In this document: positions 1 through 15,432 of the stretch, one piece after another
Position numbering within the stretch: the first letter of the stretch is position 1
Layout of the letters: every line of letters starts with the position of its first letter
Source: Cynocephalus volans
Lineage: Eukaryota > Chordata > Mammalia > Dermoptera > Cynocephalidae
Direction: 5' to 3'
DNA length: 64,000 bases
Assembly: GCF_027409185.1 (NCBI RefSeq)
Contig: NC_084461.1
Coordinates: 188,826,001 to 188,890,000, forward strand
The notes under the pieces: generated by a model
What the model was told of the DNA's origin: nothing
What the model saw: only the letters and a program-made list of their open reading frames with translations
The model's database searches: none
Translations under genes and position numbers: made by a program

Positions 1-79
1 GCTGATGCCGCGAACACCCGTGCCCTTCGGACTGAGCCCTGACGATGGCCCTCGGGCCACCCTGTCGCCCTCCCCGCAG
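1..79 (+). other. CUX2: 3' end of a CUX2 intron (acceptor side)
   Basis: The stretch ends in a pyrimidine-rich run and AG at 78-79, immediately before sequence that reads as CUX2 protein. The exon encoding the end of CUT domain 1 must lie upstream, outside the window. Confidence 0.8.
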
Positions 80-855
80 GTGAGCCTAAGAACTCGACAG
101 CCCCGTTGAGCATCCCCAACGGCACAGCCTCCGCCAGCACCTCGGAAGACGCCATCAAGAACATTCTGGAGCAGGCGCGCCGCGAGATGCAGGCGCAGCA
201 GCAGGCCCTGCTGGAGGTGGAGGCCGGTCCCCGGGGCCGCTCGGTGCCCCCGTCCCCGCCGGAGCGGCCGTCGCCGGCTGCCGTGAGCCAGAGCGGGGCC
301 CCCGCCTACGTCAAGCAGGAGGACGGGGGCCGCGGGGCCACCAGCAGCAGCGCCACGCAGACGCCCCTCACCGTGCTGTCCCCTGCCGCCTTCGTGCAGA
401 GCATCATCCGCAAGGTCAAGTCGGAGATCGGCGACGCGGGCTACTTCGAGCAGCACTGGGCCTCGGACCGCGGCCTGCTCAGCCGCCCCTACGCCTCGGT
501 GTCGCCGTCGCCGTCCTCCTCCTCCTCCAGCCACTCCGGCCCGCCCAACGGCCGGGCCTGGCCCCGCGGCGATGAGGCCGTCCCCGCCCCCGACGACGAG
601 GCGGCCGGGCCTGAGGAGGAGCCGCCCCGGGCGGGCGAGCTCAAGGCCGAGGGCGCCGTCCCCGAGGCGGGCGGCGGGAGGCTGGCCTACTACCCGGCCT
701 ACGTGCCGCGCACGCCCAAGCCCACCGTGCCGCCCCTGACCCCCGAGCAGTACGAGCTGTACATGTACCGCGAGGTGGACACGCTCGAGCTGACGCGCCA
801 GGTCAAGGAGAAGCTCGCCAAGAACGGGATATGCCAGAGGATCTTCGGGGAGAAG
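80..855 (+). CDS. CUX2: CUX2 coding exon: inter-CUT linker and first part of CUT domain 2
   Basis: CUX2 (Cut-like homeobox 2) is a nuclear sequence-specific transcription factor of upper-layer cortical neurons, usually a repressor. This exon starts with two bases of a split codon and then encodes 258 residues: [14 protein letters not shown], a Gln-rich helix ([16 protein letters not shown]), Ser/Pro-rich linkers, and the start of CUT2 ([13 protein letters not shown]...ICQRIFGEK). It ends in phase 0 at a GTGAAG donor. The open frame runs past the donor to 957, but that tail (KAVGRGPP...) is intronic, because CUT2 resumes at 1507 with VLGLSQGS. The linker has psi-K-x-E motifs (VKQE, VKSE, LKAE) that could be SUMO sites. 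The exon is very GC- and CpG-rich. CUX1 is excluded by the linker text, which I recall as CUX2. Confidence 0.95.
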
Positions 856-1506
856 GTGAAGGCGGTGGGGAGGGGACCCCCGGCGCCCGAGGAGGGAGGT
901 CCGTCTGGCAGGAGATTCTGGGAGAAGCAGGATTCCCACCCAAGCAAGCCTGCGTGACCCCAGAGCCCAAGCGCTTTTTCCTGTATCCAGCTGTCCCTGG
1001 GCCCTAGGGGAAGAAGGGCCACGGCAAGGCTGGCCTTCTGTCCTGTGGTTGTTAAAACAGCCAAAGGCTTCCATCCTGGCCCATAAACAGCCACTTACCT
1101 CCTCTCCTCCAGGGCCCTCCAGACCTCCTGTGGTCCAGCCACTAAAGGGTTAAGGCATCACCCAGCCAGGAGTCTCAAGTGTGCCCTGATCGGTTGGTGC
1201 CACTGCAGTATCAGTTTTAAGTGTCACATCTGCCCATAGCAGAGGAACAGGCAAAGGATCAGGCAAGCTCAGAGGAGGGAAAAGTGACTAAAGTGGGTGA
1301 CACAGGAAAGCTTCCTGGAGGAGGAGGCACTTGAACAGTCTTAAAGGCTGGGTAGAATTTTTACATGCAGGGATTTCAGGAATGGCAGTGAAGGTGGCAG
1401 GCACCTGGGATATGAAGAACAAATGTGGGGTCTCATGGGGAGGGGAGGGCTGGTCCAGTGTCCCAGGGGCCTGCTGACCTACCCTGCCTGCCCCACCCAT
1501 CTGTAG
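856..1506 (+). other. CUX2: CUX2 intron inside CUT domain 2
   Basis: This 651-base phase-0 intron runs from GTGAAG at 856 to the CTGTAG acceptor ending at 1506. I see no repeat of recent type and no RNA gene in it; the sequence looks unique. Confidence 0.85.
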
Positions 1507-1666
1507 GTGCTGGGCCTGTCACAGGGCAGCGTGAGCGACATGCTGTCCCGGCCAAAGCCCTGGAGCAAGCTGACACAGAAGGGGCGGGAGCCCTTCATCC
1601 GCATGCAGCTGTGGCTCTCGGACCAGCTCGGCCAGGCTGTGGGCCAGCAGCCCAGCGCCTCCCAGG
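1507..1666 (+). CDS. CUX2: CUX2 coding exon: second part of CUT domain 2
   Basis: It encodes [22 protein letters not shown], then [15 protein letters not shown] and the linker [14 protein letters not shown], completing CUT2. The [15 protein letters not shown] block is the conserved CUT core, whose glutamine and serine contact DNA in the family. The exon has 53 whole codons plus the first base of an alanine codon, and is followed by a GTGAGT donor at 1667. The next exon begins CCAGTCC, restoring Ala-Ser-Pro-Thr-Glu-Pro. CUT2 is therefore split with its lead helix in one exon and its recognition core in the next. Confidence 0.95.
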
Positions 1667-2067
1667 GTGAGTGTTGGTGGGCCCTCCCAAGGGACACCGC
1701 AGCCCCCAGAGCCGTGGAGAGCCCTCACTCTTCCTGTCTGAGCAGTGGCGTGAGTGTCTGGCTTTTCCGCCCACATCTGCCCTGGCCCTAGTCCTGGCCA
1801 CCATTACTGCCTCCCTGGAAGCCTGTAGGGTGCGCCTGGCTGGTCTCCCTGCTCCCCTTTCATCTTCCTCCAACCAGAGGGAGGCTTCTAAATCGCATGT
1901 TGATGCATTAAGCCTGGATGTTAAACCTCTAGGTGGCACCAGGTGCCTACAGCAGGTGGACAAAATGTTTTGCATGGGGAGCCCACCCTCCTGTCTCATG
2001 TCTGTAATCACTAATTGATTCCAGATCTTTTTCCCAAAGAGCCAGCATGCAGCCTTAGAATCTTTCT

Positions 2068-2210
2068 TTGTTTTTGTTTGGTTTTTTGGTTTTGGGGTTT
2101 TTTTTTGTTTGTTTTTTTTTTTTTTGGTGGCTGGATGGTACAGAATCTGAATCTTTGACCTTAGTGTTACCAACACTGCGCTCTAACCAACTGAGCTAAA
2201 TGGCCAGCCC
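2068..2210 (-). repeat. tRNA-Ile-derived SINE, monomer
   Basis: The minus strand reads GGCTGGCCATTTAGCTCAGT, then GGTTAGAGCGC, ending in CCAGCCACC and a long A/T-rich tail. Flanking copies of AGAATCYTTCT at 2057-2067 and 2211-2221 look like the target-site duplication. Confidence 0.8.
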
Positions 2211-3367
2211 AGAATCCTTCTAAACGCAGGATTTCTGGCAGCTGTTACCCACCCATTAATGATGAGCTCAAGCAGCGTGGAGTCTGAGCTTTGTTGGGAT
2301 GAGGAACAGGCTTAGAGCATTGCCCAAAGTCACAGAGCAGAGGCAGGGTCACTCACTTCCCCTGTGATGACCACTGGACAGAATCTGTCAGGGCCCCTGG
2401 TGAGGTGCCCACCCAACCCCCACATGGGGATGGGGCACATGGCTACAGGACAGGATATCCGACTTGCGCACTGAGACCGGAGAAGGGCAAAGACAAGGAG
2501 AGGCCAGGCTCTGAGTCCAAGGACCTTAGCCCAGTCTCAGTTTCCCCATCTGCAAAGTGGGGATTGGTCAAGATCTCAGGTTCACAGAAATGAACCAGAT
2601 CGGCAGCACCCCTGTCAACAGGAATACAGACCAGAAACAATGTCAAGCGACAAAAGCCTAAGTCCTGGGTGCTAGTGTTTACTTTGGAGGTTAACACCCG
2701 CAGGAGAAGACAGCAGGCTGTTGTAGTCTTACGGCTACAAGCCTACACGTTAAATGTAAAAAGGAGCCAGCAGTCTGGGGAGAAGGGCTGCTTTGGGCAG
2801 GGAAGGGAAAAGACAGGGAGGGGAAGACTTTGGCTGTATGTGCTCTTTTTTAATTTTTTTTAAACAGGAAGGGAGATTTGAAGTGACTAGGGCAAAGTGT
2901 TGGCATCTGTTAAGGTGATGGGTCTGGGGAGAGGAGGAGAGAACTTATATTTTCCTTTCTATATATTTCTATATCTTTGAAATAGTTTATACAGTTTTTT
3001 TAATTTAAAAACCCTGCTCCATGAGATTGTCATGAGGATTAAGTGCAGCTGTTCTGATGGCAGCTGCCGTTGACCGCATCCAATGCTCAGTGGTTAAAGT
3101 GCTTTGTCCTTTAATCTCAACTGGAGGGGCTGTTCGTGGTTCCCATTTTACAGATGAGGAAATCAAGAGTCAGAGTAGTGCAGGGACTTGCCCAAGGCTG
3201 CAGACCAGGTAGTGGCAGAGCTGGGATTAGCACGTGGGGCTGTTAGCCATTAGGCCCCCCTGATTTATAGGCTCCCTAAAAGTGCCTACCCCAGAGCCTA
3301 CCTGTGAAGGATTTCCATCCTTTTTTGTTTTGCTGTATTGTGTTGTATTTCAATTAGTCTTTTGTTT

Positions 3368-3622
3368 TGTTTTGTTTGTTTTTTGGTGGCTGGCCAGTAT
3401 GGGGATGTGAATCCCTGACCTTGGATTCAAGGCTACACTCTAGGGCCGAGCCCGTGGCGCACTTGGTAGAGTGCGGCGCTGGGAGCGCTGCGACGCTCCC
3501 GCCGCGGGTTCGGATCCTATATAGGACTGGCCGGTGCACTCACTGGCTGAGTGCCAGTCACGAAAAGGACAAAAAAAAAAAAAAAAGGCTACACTCTAAC
3601 CAACTGAGCTAACTGGACAGCT
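3368..3622 (-). repeat. tRNA-Ile-derived SINE monomer, interrupted by a younger SINE
   Basis: The two halves of an antisense monomer lie at 3368-3442 and 3599-3622 (CCAACTGAGCTAACTGG), with another SINE inserted between them. Confidence 0.75.
3443..3584 (+). repeat. tRNA-derived SINE, GC-hairpin type, nested insertion
   Basis: It begins GGGCCGAGCCCGTGGCGCAC, contains GGGAGCG...CGCTCCC in place of a normal anticodon arm, then GGGTTCGGATCC (B box) and an A-tail. A perfect 14-base duplication AAGGCTACACTCTA flanks it at 3429-3442 and 3585-3598, which shows it inserted into the older SINE around it. Confidence 0.9.
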
Positions 3623-4362
3623 AGTTCATTTAAGTGTACAATTCAGTGGCATTTAGTACATACACAATGCTGTGCAGCCATAACCACTATGTAATCCCAG
3701 AACATTTTCACCAACTGGCTGGCTGGTTAGCTCAGTTGGTTAGAGCGCAGCCTTGTAACACCAAGGTCACGGGTTCAGATCCCTGAACCAGCCAGCTGCC
3801 AAAAAAAAAAAGTCATTTCTACCAGACTAGAAAGAAACCCCGTACCCATTAGCAGTCACTCCCATCCTTCCTTCCCTCTAGCCTCTGGCAACCACTAATG
3901 TGCTTTCTATGAGTTTGCCTATTCTGAACATTTCATATAGATGGAATCATACAATATGTGGCCTTTCGTGTCCAGCTTCTTTCACTTGGCATCATGTTTT
4001 CAAGGTTCATCCAGGTTATAACGTGTCAGTGCCTCATTCCTTTTTAGGGCTGAGTGAGATTCCATTCTATGGATAGACCACCTTTTGACTATTTTGAATA
4101 ATGCTGCTATGAACATTCATGTACACATTTTTGTTTGAACACCTATTTTCAGTTCTTTTGGACATATATCTAGGAGTACAATTACTAGGTCATATGGTAA
4201 TTCAATGTTTGACTTATTGAGGAGTTTGTAAAAGGTTCCTGTTTCTCCACATCCTCACCGACCCTTATTATTTTCCATTTTATAATTCTAGCATCCTAGT
4301 GGGTGTGAAGTGGTATCTCACTGTAGTTTTGAATTGCATTTCTCCTACATCTAATTGGGTTT
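3622..4362 (-). repeat. L1 3' fragment, antisense
   Basis: The sequence is the reverse complement of the well-known L1 ORF2-end/3' UTR region (AGCAGTCACTCCCATCC, CTCTGGCAACCACTAATG, AATAATGCTGCTATGAACAT on the plus strand). It is interrupted by a SINE at 3715-3812 and has decayed, with no coding potential. Confidence 0.8.
3715..3812 (+). repeat. tRNA-Ile-derived SINE, monomer
   Basis: GGCTGGTTAGCTCAGTTGGT, TAGAGCGCAG, then GGTCACGGGTTCAGATCCC and an A-tail. The A and B boxes of tRNA-Ile are recognisable, and it lies inside the L1 fragment. Confidence 0.85.
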
Positions 4363-5037
4363 TTTAAAATTTCATGATCGTGGGAGGATTTGAGTACAGG
4401 TAGGATAGAGCTGAGCAAAGATCAAGAATGGTGTTCCTGGTGTAAAGAACAGCAAAGCGAAGCTGGGAGGCAGGACCACACACAGCATGCAAAGGGCTGT
4501 GAGTGATGCCTTGTCCCCTGCTGTCCTGCAGAACAGGAAGCCAGGCCCCAGGTTCATGGAATCAGGGTCTGGAGGTGGCAGAGAGGTGAGCTGCAGCTGC
4601 TGATCCACCCTTCACAGCCACCACTTGTGCACAGCCTGGGGGCAGGAGACAGGATCCTTTGCCCACAAGATCCCACACAATGTGGCTTGGGGTGGGGGAT
4701 CTGGACCTGTCCCAGCCCCACTTCTGTCCATATCCCCTCTACACGGCCACTGGGGAGGGCAGGGACTAGTACTGGAGCCCCTACCATGCAGGGAGTTGGG
4801 GGTGAGCTGGATGCCAGGGCAGGGTTACAAAGAGTGCTGACCCCTCCCCATGCCAGCTGCCTGCCTGCCACAGATCCCCGGGTAATTAACCAGACTCATT
4901 AGTGATGCCCGCAGTAGCTGGCATCAGTATTCCAGGCACTTCTGTCTGAAGCTGCTTAGAATTCTCAAGCAGTCAAAGAAGCCCTGTTTCCTGCATGCTC
5001 TCTTCCCTGTCTCATTTCTCCCATCTCTGTTTCTTTC

Positions 5038-5150
5038 TCTGACTGCTCCCCTTGTCCCTCTGCTGTCTTTCTCACTGTCTCTCTTTGTTCTACCTCTCTC
5101 TCTGCCTCCATCTCTCTCTTTCTCTCTCTCTCCCACCATTTCTCTCACTA
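5038..5150. repeat. TC-rich microsatellite
   Basis: Interrupted TC/CTCTCTGT repeats form a long polypyrimidine strand inside the CUX2 intron. Open frames here only encode Leu/Ser repeats and are not genes. Confidence 0.8.
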
Positions 5151-6074
5151 TCACGACCAGCTGTTCAGTTTGCCTGGGTCAGAGGGGTTTCCCAGGACAT
5201 GGGACTTTCTCTACTAAACCCAGGAAAGTCCTGGGCAAATTGGGACCAGTTGGTCACCCTGCCTTCTCACTGCCCCCTGCAGCCCACAGCCCAGGCAGTG
5301 GGACCCAGCCTCCCCCTGTACCGCCTCCTGTTCCAGCCAACCTCATTGTTCACATCCGACCTCCCAGCCCTTTGGTTAGTGTACTCCTCCTCATAGAGAT
5401 GGTTTCTAAATTCCTTTCAATTATTTTGTCAAAAGCAGTTCTCAAAGTTAGAGTAGTCAGAACTGCCTGCATTCTGCCTGGGGGAGTGGGGCAGAGAGGT
5501 AGGGGGGTCCTTTCCTGCTCCTCATCTGGGTTTATCTCCAGCTCCCCATCCCATTCCCTCTGGCTGAAAATCTGTCCCCCTTAGATAGGGATGTGGGTAC
5601 AGATGGTTTTCCAACAGGCAGATGCCTTCAAAGACCCTTGATTCCCCTCCATCTGACCCCCAGCCCCTCTCCTGCTGCTGGCAGTGCGTGGACACAGAAA
5701 ACAGCTTTGCACTTTCCCAGGTTTGGACTCCCCACCTGCTGCATCTTTGCTGGTGACAGTGAGGGTAGGACATGTCCCTGTCAGCTCCAACATCATACGG
5801 ATGCTCCCTGGATGGCCAGGATGAACTCTATTGGGGGTCAGGGAAGACAGTAGAGTTTGCAAGACCCTATACGTGGGCTACCAGCCACACAGGGCTTTGA
5901 TGCTACTACTCAGAATTTTGGGGTTTCACCTGTACCTTTCAGGAGCACTCAGGGGTCCTGGCCAAAATTTGCTCACCCAAAGAGGTCTGCTGAGCACCTC
6001 CTACATCTCCAGGCTCTGGAGACTCACCCATGACTAACATATGGTCCTTGTCTCATAGGGACTCATAGTTGGAA

Positions 6075-6376
6075 TGAGAGGACAGTGATGGGCATAAGCA
6101 GACCTGAGCTCAAGTTCCGGCTTTGCCACTAGTCACTGTGTGACTTCAGACACATTGCCTAACCTCTCTGAGCCTATAAAATGGGATGATGTAGTACTTA
6201 CCTCTTAGAGGTGTTGTGAAGGTCGCTTGAGATCATGGGCGTAAAGCACATAGCACTATGCTAGGCATGTAGTCATAATGAAGTAATGAAGTAATTACAT
6301 AATGAAGTCATAATGAAGTAATAATAAAGAAGCTTTATTAATTATCATCATCATCATCATCACCATCATCATTGTT
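6075..6376 (+). repeat. MIR element followed by an ATC microsatellite
   Basis: The MIR core is visible as TTTGCCACTAGTCACTGTGT, CATTGCCTAACCTCTCTGAG and CCTATAAAATGGGATGATG. It is followed at 6344-6376 by ATC trinucleotide repeats. Confidence 0.7.
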
Positions 6377-6469
6377 GTCATATGGTAAGGAAGAGATTGG
6401 CCCAAGCAAAAAATTTTTGTGAAGTGTGACAATGTGTGGTCAAGATGCTATTAGACCCCAAAAGTGCAC

Positions 6470-6780
6470 TTCGGGGAAGGGACATTTGGGACTGGGTTTT
6501 GAAGGCTGCATAGGAGTTCAAAGTTGGGGGGGGGGGAGTCCTTCAAGGTGACAAGACTAGCCTGAGCAAAGACACGGGGTTTAGAAGAGCCTAGGATGTT
6601 TGTAGAGGGGAGTGAGGGGGACTGTATTTAGCTTCAAGTCTGTGGGGTAGGCAGCAACAAGAGAATCTAGAGCCTTAATAACCAGGACAAAGAGGTAGAC
6701 ATTTGTTGTGCAAGGGGCAGTGGGGAGCCATTGACAATTCTGGAGCATGGGAGTGATCCAATCAGAGTGATCCACTCGCC
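6470..6780 (+). repeat. L2-like fragment
   Basis: Phrases such as GGGACTGGGTTTTGAAGGCT and GGGGAGCCATTGACAATTCT match the mammalian L2 3' region as I remember it. The fragment is divergent and also contains a run of G at about 6525-6536. Confidence 0.5.
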
Positions 6781-7499
6781 TTCCACAGAGAATGAAAGAA
6801 CCCATCCTGGGCTCAGGCTGTCCCTTCTGGAAGCAAAGCCACTGCTCCCTTCACTTCTTAGCTGTCACACAGTTTTATGTTTATTTTAACAAATTTCCAG
6901 CATGTGGCAGTTAAATGCCTCAAGGAAGAAGCACCTTCTTTTAATTTGCTGGGATCAGATGTGGCCAATGCTGACCTTCCTAGATCCCACCACCACCATG
7001 CTTCCCACACTATTAGGGGCGTCTCCTGCCCTCACTGGTTTGTCAGGAGGCTCAGCTCATGCCAGGAAGCCCTGTGAGTGACTGACCCTTCAGGAGGTGG
7101 GCTAAGCACTTGACCCACATTATTTCACAGAGTTCCCTTGATGGCCCAAGTAGGGTTGGTGCAAGTGTAGTGCTATGTGTAGTGCTACTTATTTTATGGC
7201 CCCACTTAACAGATGCAAAGACTGAGGGTTGGCAAAGTCATCCCACCCAAGATTGCAAGCCCCAAATATCTTCCAAATGGTTTTTCTAACATATATTCAC
7301 AAAAAAAATGTCCTCTGACAAATGAAAAATATGGACAGTGTACTGTGTCCATATGTCCAAATGAAAAATATGGACAGCCAGTGTACTATGGCTGTACATC
7401 TTTCACTATGTTACTTTTTATTTTGGCAGGATGGTCCACTGCAGAAATTCACCATATTTTATTTAGCTAACCTCCAGTGGTTGAACTTGTAGATCATTG

Positions 7500-11909
<4,410 letters not shown>

Positions 11910-12014
11910 TAGACCCCCTTCTCCACTCCGAGGCCAAGAGGGAGCCTGGCATGACCTCTGGGAGATGGGGGACCATAGCGCATAGGGTTTTAGATTTAAG
12001 ACCTAAGTAAACCT

Positions 12015-12220
12015 GGAGTAAAGCCCAGCTCTGTCACTTCCTGCTGTGGAACCCTGGGCAAGTCACTTCACTTCTCTGAGCCTCAGTCTTCTAACCTATA
12101 AAATGGGAACAATAATGGATCAACTTATATGGTTGTCCAGAGGATTTGATGGACTAACATATTTACATAAAATGCCTGGCACATAGTATGTGGTAGGTAT
12201 TGATGTTATTATTGTTACTA
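12015..12220 (+). repeat. MIR element
   Basis: CAGCTCTGTCACTTCCTGCT, GGGCAAGTCACTTCACTTCT and ATAAAATGGGAACAATAATG match the MIR core and tail in order. Confidence 0.8.
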
Positions 12221-13155
12221 TTTTTATTACTTCACCCAGCTTGCTCTGCGTTTGCCTCTGAGACAGCACAGGGAGTGGTATATGAGGCACAGGCCTGAGG
12301 AACCCTAAGTACCCACTGAGCTCATGCTGGAGCCCTGATTGGGGGCTCTTGGCCCTCTAACTCCCAACGCCAAAGGAAACCCCCTGAGAACCCTCTTTGG
12401 GATCCCCCACCTCGGGGAGTGGGTGGTTCCTACTTCTATGGCTGCCTTTTCCCACAGCCCTTCCCACTTGCCGATCCTTAGTCTTGGGAGTCACTGGCCT
12501 GCAGTGGCCTGGGCTTCCTGGGAGTCTAGTCCCAGGGCTGGCTCTGAGGAGACTGCAGAGGGGCCTCCTGAGGACAGCTGAGGAGACCCCTGTGGAGAAG
12601 GCTTGATGGGGGGTTTCAGGGACCATCTCTGAGGCGCCCCTGCCAAGCTTCCCGAGCAGGAAATGTCTGTGGTGCCCCTGTGGCACCAGAGAGGAAAGTC
12701 CATCCACCCATTCCAGGGGCAGAGAGGTCTTGTGATCCCCAGGGGAGGAGGGGAAGGAAGAAACTGGTGGGGTGGAGCACTCAGAATCTCCTCTCTCCTC
12801 AGTATGGGCACCACACAGACCGAAGCTCAAGCCCCACCTCGGCTGTGTGGCCTTAGGCAAGTCCCTTTACCTCTATGAGTCTCCTCCTTACTTTTCAGCT
12901 GAGGAACCTAATACCTACCCCACATGCTTGATTGTGGATCAACTGAAATAACTTTGGGCGTAAACACATTGTCAAATATTGCTTATTGTCTGGCTCAGAC
13001 CAGAGCCTGCCAAACAGTGAATAACTTAGGTCCTTATAATCTTCTCACCTCCTCCTTCCCTCCCTGGGTGATATGGGGATGTCTTCTCCCCTCTCAGTCC
13101 CCACAGGAACTGAGCACTCCATTATTACCCAACTCATTTATTCAACAAATATTTA

Positions 13156-13263
13156 CCTGGCCAGCTGGTTAGCTCACTTGGTTAGAGCATGGTGTTGGTA
13201 ACGCCAAGGTCAAGGGTTTGGATCTTAGCACCAGGCAGCTGCAAAAAATAATAAAAATAAAAA
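13156..13263 (+). repeat. tRNA-Ile-derived SINE, monomer
   Basis: CTGGCCAGCTGGTTAGCTCA, TTGGTTAGAGCATGG, GGTCAAGGGTTTGGATC and an A-rich tail. It sits inside L2-like DNA. Confidence 0.85.
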
Positions 13264-14784
13264 ATGACCATGTATTCACAGTGAGCCAGAGGGGTCTGGA
13301 AATGCAGGGGTTCAAAGCCATCATCTCTGATCCTAAAGAGCTTACAGTCATGAACCAGATCATTTCACTACAACCAAATAAGTACTATAGAGCAGGAAGG
13401 AACAAAGGGCTGACAGAAAAGAGAATTCTGCCTGGGGAAGACTTTATATTAGAGGTGGTATTTGAGCTGGGTTTTGAAGAATCAATAGGAGATTGCACCA
13501 AAGAGCAGAGAGAATTCTACTCCCAAAAGAACTCTCAAAGAGTTAGAATTACAGAATACATTATTTATTTGGTAAATGTTTATTGAGCACCTGCTCTGTA
13601 TGAGGCACTGCAGAGGACAAGACAAAGTTCCTGCTCTTAGTCTTTCGGACTAGCAGGTACTTATGTTAATATATTATTACAAACTGCAACGAGCTCTGGG
13701 AAAGGTGAACAACAGGATATTTTGAGAAAAAAATAGCAGGGAGGTCCTGCTTTAGATTTACGTGTCAGAAATTGGGGGAGGGGGGACTAATTTATACTGA
13801 GGTGTGAATGACTATTGGCCTCACATTTATACTTAATCTGTGGTTTGGAAGTTCTAATGATGGAGCTTCAGACATTGAACCATCCTAAAGCCCCATCAAA
13901 TCCCAACTCAGGGGAAACCACAAGGGCTCCCCATGGTCTCAGTAGCTCTTCCCTCTGGAGGGGGTGAGGGAGATGGGCAAGGTCACCTTTGTGGAAGAAC
14001 TGGGGACCAAGCGGGGGGATGGCAGTGGACCAGATGACCAGATGGTGGACCAGATCACAGTTCCTGGATCCTGAGATGGGACCCCACCCCACTGCCTGGG
14101 CAAAGGAGGGTACAGACTGCTGGGTTCAGAGCCCAACTCCACTCTTGCTGTCTCTGTGACCATGGCTACCCCTGTGCCCTTCCCAGGCTGGTCTCCATTA
14201 TCAATGGGACTCAGACTAGTATTTTCCTCATGAGGTTTTTATGAAAAATAAATAAAATAAACTGCAAAAAAGTGCTTAGTCCAGTGCTGGACATATGATA
14301 AGCACCCATTATTATTATGTTTGTAACTACAATTTATAATTGTTAGTATTATTTATTAATAAAATATAACTTATTAACATAAATGGGCAGAGAGCTACAG
14401 CACTGAAGGTTCTGAGGGGACCGCTGTTGCTCTCTTACCTTGGACAAGTCATTTAAACTCTCTGGACCTAATTTGCTATAGGAAAATAATTAATGGAGTT
14501 AGACCCATTCCTGACCCTTCCTGCTCTAAAATATAATTCATGAGTCTAAGTTTCCCTCCGACAGCAGGGGGGCCATTGATGTAAAGAGGGAATGGGTTCT
14601 GGAATGGAATTCGGGGTACCCAGGTTCTGGTCCCAGCTCTGCCGCTGTTTGCCATGGCAGTGTGGGAAGTCACTCTCCATGCCTCAGTTTCTCTTTCTGG
14701 GCTGATGTCTAAGAGTCCCTTCAGGAAAGAAGCAGGGAATTGGTCCCACAAAATAAATCAGTGTTTGACTTTGAGAAGTATTCT

Positions 14785-15122
14785 AGAACGGTACTGTCCA
14801 ATAAAAATATATGAGCCACATATGTGATTTTAAATTTCTGAGTAGCCACATCAAAAAAATACAATAAAAAGAAACAGATGGAATTAATCATAAAAGTATA
14901 TTTCATTTAGCCCAATATATCTAAATATAACCATTTCAACATGTAATCAATATAAAAACATTATTAATGAGATCTTTTACATCTTATTTCTTGTAGTAAG
15001 CCTAAGATCTGGTGTGTATTTTATTTACCCTTACAGCACCTCTTAATTTGGACTAGCCACATTTCAAGTGCTCAAGAGCTATATGTGGCCAGTGGCCACT
15101 GTGCTGTATAGTGCAGGTCTAG
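14785..15122. repeat. non-autonomous hAT-type DNA transposon (MER5-like)
   Basis: The ends CTAGAACGGTACTGTCCAAT and GTGCTGTATAGTGCAGGTCT are imperfect inverted repeats. The interior phrases GAGCCACATATGTGATTTT and ACTAGCCACATTTCAAGTGC are those of a hAT-Charlie MER5-like family. There is no transposase. The exact family name is uncertain. Confidence 0.55.
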
Positions 15123-15340
15123 ATCATGAGCTTTGGAATCCAACAGTCTTGGGTTCAAGTCCTGACTCTGCCACTTATTAGCTGTGTGACCTGGGGCAAG
15201 TCACTTAACATCTCTGAGCCTCCTATCCTTCCCTGTGAAGAGGGAATAAAAACAGCGCCCACCTTGTAGAGTTAAGAGGACTTAATATTTAATAAGACGA
15301 TACAAGTAAGAGGCTTAGTGCCTGATGAGCCCCAGGGCAG
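15120..15340 (+). repeat. MIR element
   Basis: GACTCTGCCACTTATTAGCT, GTGTGACCTGGGGCAAGTCA and CTCTGAGCCTCCTATCC give the MIR core just ahead of the last CUX2 exon. Confidence 0.8.
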
Positions 15341-15432
15341 TGGGCAGGGTCACAATGCTGCTCATGTGGATTGAATCTGGGGTTAGTGGGGCCCCCTGTC
15401 CAGCCCCAGGCTTACCACCATCTCTGCCCCAG

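Noticed and set aside
856..957. Extension of the first CUX2 exon past 855
   Set aside because: The tail [14 protein letters not shown] breaks CUT2, whereas splicing at GTGAAG to 1507 restores [12 protein letters not shown] exactly.
3717..3790. Possible tRNA-Ile gene
   Set aside because: It is one of many dispersed copies with an A-tail and substitutions in the arms; it is a SINE unit, as are all similar matches.
13218..13586. 122-codon open frame in the last CUX2 intron
   Set aside because: It starts in a SINE tail and runs through L2-like sequence; no splice or domain evidence.
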